Positions 55,854 to 64,000 of a DNA stretch of 64,000 nucleotides are shown one piece after another (within the stretch, counting starts at the first letter, position 1; every line of letters starts with the position of its first letter). Source of the DNA: Manis javanica. Its lineage: Eukaryota > Chordata > Mammalia > Pholidota > Manidae. Below the pieces are notes generated by a model, which searched no databases, was not told the origin of the DNA, and saw nothing but the letters and a program-made list of their open reading frames with translations. Location: positions 19,347,001-19,411,000 of the forward strand of contig NC_133158.1 of assembly GCF_040802235.1 (NCBI RefSeq), written 5' to 3'. The position numbers and the translations under genes are program-made.

Positions 55854-56135
55854 ATGCGCAGAGGGGCCGCGCGGCACCATGAAGCTCCGCAGCAAGGCGG
55901 CGGCGCTGCTCCTCCTGGCGCTGGCCGCGCTGCTGCTCGCGCTGCTGTCCCTGCGCGCCGGCCGCGCCGAGCCCCCCGAGCCAGCAGCGCGCCCCGTGCC
56001 CGCCCCGCAGCGCCCCCCCGCGCCGGGCCCCGCGCGCCCCCCGGGCCCGGGCGTTCTCCCGGGGGCCGGCCCAGGCGTTCGGGGGCGCCGGCCCCCGCGT
56101 CCGCGCCCGCGAGCCGGTCGCCGGGGCGCCCCTAG
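55854..56135 (+). other. Upstream ORF overlapping the GXYLT2 start codon
   Basis: An ATG at 55854-55856 (G at -3, C at +4) opens a 93-codon Arg/Pro/Ala-rich frame that overlaps the GXYLT2 coding exon in another frame and stops by 56135. It lies 25 nt upstream of the main ATG. If the transcript starts upstream of it, ribosomes would need to scan past it. Whether it is translated cannot be told from sequence. Confidence 0.5.
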
Positions 56136-56153
56136 CCGGGAGAAGTTGGCGAG
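55879..56153 (+). CDS. GXYLT2: GXYLT2 exon 1, glucoside xylosyltransferase 2 (5' end only)
   Basis: GXYLT2 is a Golgi type II membrane enzyme of family GT8 that adds the first xylose to O-linked glucose on EGF repeats of Notch. This exon gives 91 codons plus two bases. It has a short basic cytoplasmic tail (MKLRSK), a Leu/Ala transmembrane anchor (about residues 7-24) and a Pro/Arg/Ala-rich stem ending SREKLA-R. The start matches human GXYLT2 as I recall it, and the SHQ1 neighbour matches human 3p13. The ATG context CACCATGA has A at -3. The donor AG|GTGAGT is at 56154. The catalytic domain is encoded by later exons, and I found none of them before 64000. Confidence 0.9.
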
Positions 56154-57502
56154 GTGAGTCGCGGCCGCCCCGGAATCCCAGCAGGGGACCCCGTCTCACT
56201 CCTCCGCCCGGGCCGGGTCCGCGGGAGGCTTTGGGCTGGAGGGACAGCCTCTAAGTTCACCCACGGGCTGCCCACTCCCACAGCTCACCCCGCTGGAAGT
56301 GCAGAACACCTTGGTGGAGTCCCCGCCTGGGGCTAATGATCACGACCGTCCTTGGAAATGAAGTGTCGGGGAAAGCGGTTTCTGTGTTAAAGGTTTTAAC
56401 TGTCAAGGCAAGGCGTCTGTTTTCACTCTTGCAAACATGCCCTTTCTTTAATTTTTCAAAAACCATCACGACGCAAGAATGCTTTATCTAATTCTCGTGT
56501 TTCACTGGAGAATTTTTACTAAAAACTTAGATCTGATCGAACTGGAAAAGTTTTTTTCACCAAAGACTGACTACCTCTCAGTGAACCTTGAATCTCTTAG
56601 GCACTCGACCTACGTTTATTAAAAAGAAGTTTCTCCTTGGGAGGAGTGGTGCGTGGCACGGCAACTAGAAAGTGGGGGTTTCCCTGGTCCTAACTCAAGT
56701 ATGAGTCTGTTTCAGACTCCAGTATGGTCAGAGTCCCACAAGAAGACATCCTAACCTTGGACATGACGTTTGATTCTTTCTTACCCCGAGGCCTAACCCG
56801 CCACAGCTTTGCTTCAGAGCCTTTTATCTTTCCCGTGGGGTTACTGGAACGCCCGCAGGTTAGGGATTTGCGTTCATTTCCTTTGTTGTGGAGAGCTTTT
56901 TAACAATCCCCTCGTCTGGTAGCGGTTCTGTTTCCTATACCCTTTTGAAGCCGTTGATGTTTCTAACTGCTGTTACAGCATCCCCGTTTGCCTGGGCTCC
57001 TTGATTACTTGAAATGAGTTGAAGAATTCTTTTTGACTGTAATGACTACATCTATTTTGGTGCTTTTACTGTAATGGAGAGAAATGACAGAAAACCTCCA
57101 GAAGTTAGGTATGTCAGCTTTAGTTTCTCTTCTGCCTCATAATAAATGTACAGATGGGTACTGACAAGTTTTAGGAGGGGGAAAAAACCAATGATCTATG
57201 GCATCACTTTTAAATATTTAGAACCACTTACAACCCCTTATGAATGGATAGCTCTTTAAAAGGATATTTGTATTAGGAACTCAATGGGATTTTCCCTCCT
57301 ATATGCTGAGGTTTCTTACAATGGATTATATTATGGTTCAACTGCAAGTTTACTATGATTTGTAAACTGACAGGCCGACTTGTAATACCTGGCACCTTTT
57401 AACATAGGTAACCCTTTGCCAAACATAGTGCTAACAGCAGTACATAAAAATAGTCCTCGTTAATATTTACATTATGCATATTATCCAGGTCATCTGCATG
57501 TA

Positions 57503-57695
57503 ATCCTACAATAGTGGTTCTCAAAGTGTGGTCTTTAAACAGGCAGCATCAGTGTCACTTGGGGCCTTGTTAGAAATGCAGGTTCTCAGGCCCCATCCCA
57601 GCCCCACTAAATCAGAAACCATAGGGTGAGCTTAGTATCTGTTTTTTAACAAGCCCTCCCATTGTTTCAATGCACTCTGAAGTTTGAGAGCCTGC
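57503..57695. mobile_element. hAT-Charlie non-autonomous DNA element (MER20-like)
   Basis: Terminal text 'agtggttctcaaagtgtgg' at the left and 'gaagtttgagagcctgctc' at the right form imperfect inverted ends. Internal 'gttagaaatgcaggttctca' and 'aaatcagaaaccatagggt' match a common mammalian MITE. The exact subfamily is uncertain. Confidence 0.7.
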
Positions 57696-57699
57696 TCTC

Positions 57700-57830
57700 T
57701 GAAGCAAGCACTAACACTATCCCCATTTGACAGATGAGGAAAGTAATGTACAAGGTTTAGCCTTTTGCTCAAGGTTCTTAGATAACATGTGGTAGATAAA
57801 GATAAAGATAAAGCAGTCTGGGCCCAGGTT
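57700..57830 (+). repeat. MIR SINE fragment
   Basis: It has 'ctatccccatttgacagat', 'gatgaggaaagtaatgtac' and 'ttgctcaaggttcttagat'. A three-unit GATAAA repeat follows at about 57798. Confidence 0.6.
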
Positions 57831-59379
57831 GAGCTCTTACCTGGTAGGCTGATGTCATACACTAGTCTTTCCCGCATTTCATAATTCTTCTGAGATTGTT
57901 CTAAAGAAACATCACAGATTTTTGCAACTACCTCATTCTTCAAGGTGTTGGGAACACTGGGGCAGCATCTCCTTGTCTCCATCTGAACAAATTGGCTCTG
58001 ACTAGGAAGAGATCATGAACAGAATCCAAATGGATATTTTAGGGAAGGACTATTTCCATGAGCAACAGTACCTCTTGAAGCCATTTTTCTTTTGAACATA
58101 TCTCTTATATTATCGTGGAAATCATGGCCAACACCATAGGAATAAAAAACAAATTTAAAAACTCAGGAAAGAGGGGAAACCAAGAAAGCCACCGAAAGTG
58201 TCAAGTTCAAATGCATGAACATGCATGGCGGGTGTCCTCTGGAGAAGACATTTTCTGGGGACTTATTAATGTTCCTTTTACTACCTAGACAGAAGTGGCG
58301 ACAGAAGAGTCTGAAGCAGTGAGGAAGCAGGAGGAGAGATCTGTGCACGGACTCCTTTATTGCTTTCCTAATCCTGCCTGGGTTAAATTTTTGTGGTTGA
58401 GGAGGAATTTCATTTTAGGGAGGAAAAAGAAAGCCTCGTGTTTTCAGAAAACGAGTGCTTTAATCTCTTAACGTGGCTAGAATCCAGAGGAGATGAAGGC
58501 TACGTGATCTCATTTCGCAGGCCTGGGGAGTAGTCAGCTGAAAGCTTGGAGTTGGATGTGACACAGTCCACCACCTGCTGACCATCCGTGGAGGGGCTGC
58601 CTCCCCCCAGGGTAGGGCTGTAAATGAAGTTCTGCCACGTCAGCGCAGGAAACATAGTACTCTCCTTCCACATCTTGTTTTCATTTTGGAGAAGTTTCCA
58701 GGGACTTGCCTAGTTAGCAGTCAGACCCTACAATTTTATAACTAGTCATTTGTACGCAATCTGTTCTGTGGTGGCCTCCCCTTTCTGCAAATATAAAGCC
58801 AGGATTTAAGGTCTGAGCTTTTAGGTCAAGGGTGGGATCTGAAAATGGACACCACACTCTAAGAAGCAGTTCCAGTGCACAAGAGGAACGAAATCTTCCT
58901 TCTATTTTGGTTTATTGGTGATTTATACCTGGCTGACTTCCAAAAAGAATTTGAGATGACTTATAGTAAAAAACACACATACAATAGGGCCATTGAAATA
59001 GTTATAAAAAAATGAAAAGTCATAAAGAAGAGGGGGAAATAAGTACTGTTTGTCAAAAACTGAGGCCACTATTGTTATGAGGATTATGTGTTAAATTTAA
59101 CCCTAAGCTTCCTGGCAGCCATGTCAAAAAGAGAACTGTGATGTGCTACCTCCTTTGCACTGAATGATGAGAGGAAAAGATTATCAAGAGAGGTGATTTG
59201 GTTTTCATTTTCAATTGAATTCCAAAGAAGAATTTTACTTGGGAATTAACTTTGCACTTTAGAAAACTGTCTTTCCAGCTTGCTTCTGAAAACTCTTCTT
59301 TAAGCCTACAAATAGAAAAGGAAGTTCACTATCACTGCCAATCAGGGAAATATAAAAAAAGAATTTGACATCTGCAGTC

Positions 59380-59445
59380 CAGAGAATTGGGTTCCACTGC
59401 CAAGCCGTTTCACCTTAATTTCCTCATCTGTAAAATGAGCAAGTC
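59380..59445 (-). repeat. MIR SINE fragment, antisense
   Basis: 'gccgtttcaccttaatttc' followed by 'ctcatctgtaaaatgagc' is the reverse-complement MIR core. Confidence 0.6.
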
Positions 59446-59754
59446 AATCTGAAAGTTTTCTGAGGTCTCTTCCAGCTCTGACATCTCACAATCTTGTGAT
59501 GAGATCATCAAGGGTAGCTTCAAACTCCCAGCAATGACTACTGCTAACCCCTTTGTGCTGTCTCTTGCAGAATCACTGCTTCTTATGTATTGGCTCAAGT
59601 CTAGAACTCTTACTGGTTACACAACCTCAACCCTCTCCTCTACTTTATTCTTTTTCTTCTGTGTTGGCCTGGATATTGCTGTTTTCTCTTAAAATACGGT
59701 TTCTAAGGGAGACTTAGGCTACCTCTAAGCTCTGTGGTGCTCCTCTGCCAATTC

Positions 59755-59880
59755 ATTCCACAGTCATTCAGCAAATGTTTATTGCATATATTCTGGGCCA
59801 GGCATTCATTGTTCAATGGTGAATGGAGTTGCCGCCCTCCCAGAATTTGGAGGCAAAGAGAAGACAATACAGAAACACGT
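59755..59880 (+). repeat. Old MIR/L2-class repeat fragment
   Basis: 'cattcagcaaatgtttattg', 'ctgggccaggcattcattg' and 'ttggaggcaaagagaagac' belong to a common mammalian fossil family. The exact subfamily was not assigned. Confidence 0.5.
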
Positions 59881-60179
59881 TACACTTGGCAGCCTCCCCA
59901 TCTGCCCGAAAGAGAGGAAGCGAGCATACTTGCCCATCAAGAGATACCATTTCCTGCAGTTCCCTTTGCTCTTTGAGATAAGTCTTCTCAGAAGGTTCAA
60001 GACAGAACAAAGATCTCACTAAAGAGGGATGATGTTACATAGCAAAATGCCAAGTCTGTGGTCATCCTAAAAGTAGTTGGTAGCATATTAAAGCACATTA
60101 GAGCACATTAATGTTCTCCAGATTTTGGGTACCATTTATGATATTTTGTCTTCAGGTCCTGATTTTAATCACATTTATT

Positions 60180-60950
60180 TTTGTTGATTAGTCCATGAGT
60201 CTCCTCTTTTACCCTCTGCACATGCTGGATGAGCATGCCCTATTGGTTCTGTCTCAAAGTACATCCCCACTCCTAGCAGTTCTACCACTTCCATGGTTAC
60301 CCCTGAGCTTCTAAACACCATCTTTTTGCACCTGGACAACTGCAGTAGCCGGCTGTCTGGTTTGCATGGCTCCATTCTAGCGCCCTCTACCGACCATTTT
60401 CTGTACAACTGCTGAAATAACCTTAAATACAATGTAGACTCCATCAGGTCTTTGCTAGTTAAAGCCCGACAGTGACAGCCTTCCCACACGCCCTTGCCTG
60501 ATCTCAGCCCCATTTAGCTCTCTGACCTCCTGTCCTACCACTACTCACTTCACTCACTCTGCTTCAGCGACACTGGCGTCCAGATACACTGAGCACATGC
60601 CTACCTCAGCGCTTTGTACTTGTTCCTTGTGCTGGAATGTTCTTTGCTAACATGTTCGCATGCCTAGCTATCTCTCCTTTCAGATCTGTGCTTTCAGATA
60701 TTCTCCTCACAGAGTCTTCCCACCTGCTCTAGAAAAACAGAACCCTCCCATCATTCTCTACCCCTCACCCTGTTTAGTGAAATTTTTTTTAACAGCACTG
60801 ATCATTAGATGACATTGTATTTTATATACTCATTTCTTCTCATGTACATGTCATGTCTTACTAATCATTGTACTGCTGACATCTAGAACAGAGATGATCT
60901 CATAGTGGGTACTCAAATATTTGTCGAATGAACTCATAAATAGATGAAGG
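60180..60950 (+). repeat. L2 LINE 3' region
   Basis: A long L2 stretch: 'ctagttaaagcccgacagt', 'ccttgtgctggaatgttct', 'tcctcacagagtcttccca', 'cagcactgatcattagat' and the end 'tactcaaatatttgtcgaa' followed by TGAACT. Confidence 0.8.
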
Positions 60951-61079
60951 AGTCACCTGTGCCAGCACTATGTTAGACTTTACTTTTATTATTAAATCAC
61001 TTATTATTTAATAATATCAAAACAATCCCATCCCCTGTAGGAGAATCGTGAAGACCTTTAATAGTAACATCCTTCAAAA

Positions 61080-62275
61080 GGAGGGAATCTTTTTTCTTTG
61101 TAATAGATTGTAATTTTTAGAATAGTTCTACATTTTTAAAAAAGAAAAAATGAGAAAGTAGTGGGTATAGTTTCTCTATACCCTGCACCCAGTTTCCTCT
61201 ATTATTAAAATCTTACACAAGTATGACACATTTGTTACAGTTAATGAACTAATCCTGTACATTATCACTAATGCTTAGTTTATTCAGATTTCCTTAGTTT
61301 TTACCCGATACCCTTCTATTTCAGGATCCCACCCAGGATCCCACATTACATTGAATTGTCAAGTCTCCCAAGGCCCCTCTGGGCTGTGGCACTTTCTCAA
61401 ACGTCTCTAGTGTCCGACGGCCTTGAGAGTTTCGAAGAGCGCTGGTTAGCTGTTTTGTAGGCTGCCCCACCACTGGAGTGTGTGTGATGTTTTCCTCTTG
61501 ATAATACTGAGGTTATGGATTATTGGGAGGAAAGCCACAAGCGGTTATGTGCCATCGCCTCATACCAAGTGTATAGACTGTCACATGACATCTAACTGCT
61601 AACATTGGCCTTGGTCTCTGGGCTGAGGTAGTGTTTGTCTGGTTTCTCCACTGTAGGCTTCCTCTCTTCCCCCATCTCCACACTGTACACTTTAGAAGGA
61701 GGTCACCGTGCATAGCCCACCCCTCAGGTGTGAAGAGTTACGCTCTCTCCACAGGGGGAGTACCCGTATGAATTACTTGAGATTCTTCTGCATGGGAGGT
61801 TTGATGCTTCTGCCCCATTTATTAGTTTATATGGACCGATAGATATTTGTTTTATGCTCTGAGTTACAATCTAATATGACTATATTTGTTGCTTCAGTTC
61901 TTTCTGTTTGGGCCATTAGGAGCTCTTTCAGTTGGCTTCTGTGTTCCTCTGACATACCTCTTCCCTCAATGTGTTTTTCGGAGTTTTGTTTTCATTTTTA
62001 TTTTTTTGAGCACTCCCCTACTCGCTGGCACTGTAAGATACTCCAGGATGCTCATCTTGTATGTTTCTTGCCATTTCTTCAAGGAGCCCTGACCCCTCTC
62101 TTGGGAGAATGGTTATTAGTAACCACGATCTGGGTACTAGGCATGCTTGTTGCTACTGGGTTATCATTTCTTTTAGGTGACAGAGCAGCTTGTATATGCT
62201 GGCAGGGCAACACATATGTGTTTATACTAACATATGTATATACACATATTTATAAATATTTCCATATGCAGCCAT
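61080..62275 (-). repeat. Old L1M 3' region, antisense
   Basis: It follows, on the plus strand, the reverse-complement L1M order: 'accctgcacccagtttcct', 'ccaggatcccacattacat', 'ttgagagtttcgaagagcg', 'ggtttctccactgtaggct', 'gagctctttcagttggctt' and 'aatggttattagtaaccac'. About 1.2 kb, largely continuous. Confidence 0.75.
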
Positions 62276-64000
62276 CTCTATATTAAGTTAAACATGGGTG
62301 CATCCTGTCTCCAGCTCTAATCTATTACCACATGGATCATTCAACCTCCTTCCTTTGCTTATCTGGGGGAGGGAATGTTTTTATTTCCCAAAAGCCCCAG
62401 CAAGTTTACTCCCATCTCATTGCCTCCTGTAGTCTGGAGAAGGGGTGGGAAGGAGCAGAGGGGCAGGATAGGACGAACTCTTTGACTTAGGCCAAGCAGA
62501 GCCCACCCCTTGAGTGAGGGATGTGGCCAAGACCACCCAAACCCCCAGGGTGGGGGGAGACATGGTAGATAGTGTGGTTGGCTCCTGACTGCTGTCCCCA
62601 CCCCCGTGCCCCACTGCAGTTTGTGAGTAGACTACACCTCCAGGACCCAGTTGAAGCCAGCCATGATAACCCCATCCTTGCATAGTGTAAGCTTTGCGTA
62701 TCCAGGATGAAAACATTCAAAACGTTCATTACTCTGGCAACAGAGTATCGGTCTACAGATGTTACAGGCCTCAAGCTGGTCGAATAAATCCAAAAGGAAG
62801 GACTTATTTTACATTATTGGACACAAAACTCCATATTCTGGGTATGAACTAGGAAATAAATAGCCCCAGTTACTCCCAAGATCCTTAGAGAACCAGCTGT
62901 AGGATAAAACCTTCACTCCAAGCAGCAGAGTAGAGAAAGAAGGGGATTCATGAGAACATGACTGAGCCCAGGAGTCAACACACCCTGAGGTCTGCCCTAC
63001 TTGGGCCCTACATGCATTGCAAGTGAGGTTTCTGTTATTTCTGCATCCAACATCTTAAGCAAATCAGCTGCTGCCCTAAATCAACATCTCAGTACTGTCA
63101 GTGGAGAGGAAGGGAACCCACAGGAAGTAAATATCTGCCAACCCAGGAGCAGCCAATTTAGGCACTTGATCTTAACCCAGGGGCAGGTGAGTCAGGCACT
63201 GGGTCCTGAGCCCAGTTAGAGCCTTTTTTTAAGGGATGTGGAACATTGAGATTAGAGACACTATAAGGGCAAACAGTTTCTAGTGGCTGAGACTCTAAGG
63301 TCTGCAGCGTAGGAATTGGCAGCCGTGTTTCTGCCAGGTGGAGAAAGCCGGTCTGCATTGAGAGTCCCTGACCCCAAGGTGACGTGCGGAGATGAGGAGC
63401 AATGCAGGGCAGCAGGGAAGCTGGTGTTGGGGCGGGTCCTGGTGTCCATCCCAAGGTCAGCTTCTGCCCTTCGCTGGCTGGGCGGTTTCACCCCTTTCCT
63501 ACACTCCATGAATTGCGTTTCTGTCACTCACCACCAAAGAATCCTGGCTAATTTGGGTATACAGCACCTGCTTTTAGCACCTTTTCTAAATTCAGTTAAA
63601 AGAAGCCATATGGACACTTATCTCCATGCTTTCAAACTCAGAGGTGAAAGTCCTTGGGAGAACATTTTAAAACAGGTTTCTTTTCCTTAGAAATACTTGT
63701 TTTCACATTATAATTCACTGTAAGAAAATTAGAGATGAAGTTTTATGGCATATATATTTTACCACCATTTAGAACATTTTTAAAATGAAAATAAGAGACT
63801 GTCATTGAAGATGGAATTGATTTTACATCCCCCTCCAAATCCTCTCCAGCACTTAATTTATTTCAGATTGTGAAATTCAGAAAACTGCCTCTAGAAGAGG
63901 AATTTCTTGACTTTATTCAAACTGTGATTTTTGTGCCAGCAGAGCGCCTTTGTGTATTTGAAGGTGACTTTTCGATGACCACCTGTGCCCCCTGTCCTCA

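Larger units (their letters stand above)
55600..56230 (+). promoter_or_regulatory. GXYLT2 CpG island: promoter and 5'UTR region
   Basis: Very high GC and CpG density begins just after the microsatellite and fades in early intron 1. It holds CCG-type triplet runs at about 55724-55742 and 55823-55841 and GC-box-like GGGCGG near 55633 and 55785-55796. No TATA box was seen. The transcription start is inferred to lie here, not determined. Confidence 0.75.
56154..64000. other. GXYLT2 intron 1 (partial)
   Basis: It begins with GTGAGT and contains a hAT MITE (57503-57695), MIR pieces, an L2 (60180-60950) and an antisense L1M (61080-62275). The stretches 56240-57490, 57840-59370 and 62290-64000 show no gene, RNA or repeat I can name. 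I looked for the expected next coding block (ELWIHLAVVACG-like) and did not see it. Confidence 0.8.

Noticed and set aside
55380..55895. 171-codon minus-strand frame with repeated FIHS/PSIH units
   Set aside because: It is a translation of the tetranucleotide microsatellite joined to antisense CpG island sequence, not a gene.
55696..56199. 167-codon minus-strand GC-rich frame opposite GXYLT2 exon 1
   Set aside because: GC-rich DNA lacks stops. Composition is Arg/Ala/Gly only and it is antisense to a confident exon.
56154..64000. GXYLT2 exon 2 within the window
   Set aside because: No frame with the conserved ELWIHLAVVACG-like block was found, so the next exon is probably beyond 64000.
1..64000. 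tRNA, rRNA, snRNA genes, mitochondrial inserts, CRISPR arrays or viral genes
   Set aside because: I scanned for the usual conserved blocks and spacing and saw none. LTRs present are old solo-type MaLR fragments without coding regions.

Overview
The window is nuclear DNA from a placental mammal. It contains spliced genes with human-like exons, two CpG-rich promoters, abundant old MIR/L2/L1M/MER5/MaLR fossils, and younger L1 copies sharing a distinctive 3' end. I saw no primate Alu, rodent B1/B2, carnivore CanSINE, ruminant Bov-tA or pig PRE. With the L1 tail wording, that fits a laurasiatherian such as a pangolin, but this species guess is weak. The content matches human 3p13: SHQ1 on the minus strand and GXYLT2 on the plus strand, head to head.

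Layout. Positions 1-37896 are the 5' two thirds of SHQ1, read right to left. Exon 1 is at 37754-37896, exon 2 at 34024-34088, exon 3 at 32420-32542, exon 4 at 31532-31692, exon 5 at 23162-23274, exon 6 at 16568-16695, exon 7 at 8025-8179, exon 8 at 6175-6228 and exon 9 at 3982-4105. All junctions keep one reading frame, giving residues 1-355 plus one base. The C-terminal exons lie beyond position 1. Intron 1 appears to use a GC donor. Positions 37560-38150 are the SHQ1 promoter, a weak CpG island with several ETS-type motifs. Positions 38150-55600 are intergenic and hold old repeats, two MaLR LTRs or LTR fragments nearby, and a nearly full-length but dead L1 (46700-53646) that itself carries a nested L1 3'-end insertion. 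Positions 55600-56153 are the GXYLT2 CpG island, 5'UTR and first coding exon, preceded by a compound tetranucleotide microsatellite. Positions 56154-64000 are the start of GXYLT2 intron 1.

The two genes act in unrelated pathways. SHQ1 is the chaperone that holds dyskerin before H/ACA RNP assembly. GXYLT2 is a Golgi xylosyltransferase that extends O-glucose on Notch EGF repeats. I found no RNA gene, CRISPR array, viral gene or novel gene system. The items worth checking are the GC splice donor next to a weak exon 2 donor, the overlapping upstream ORF in GXYLT2, the microsatellite at its promoter, the nested L1, and a small palindromic mutation inside the L1.
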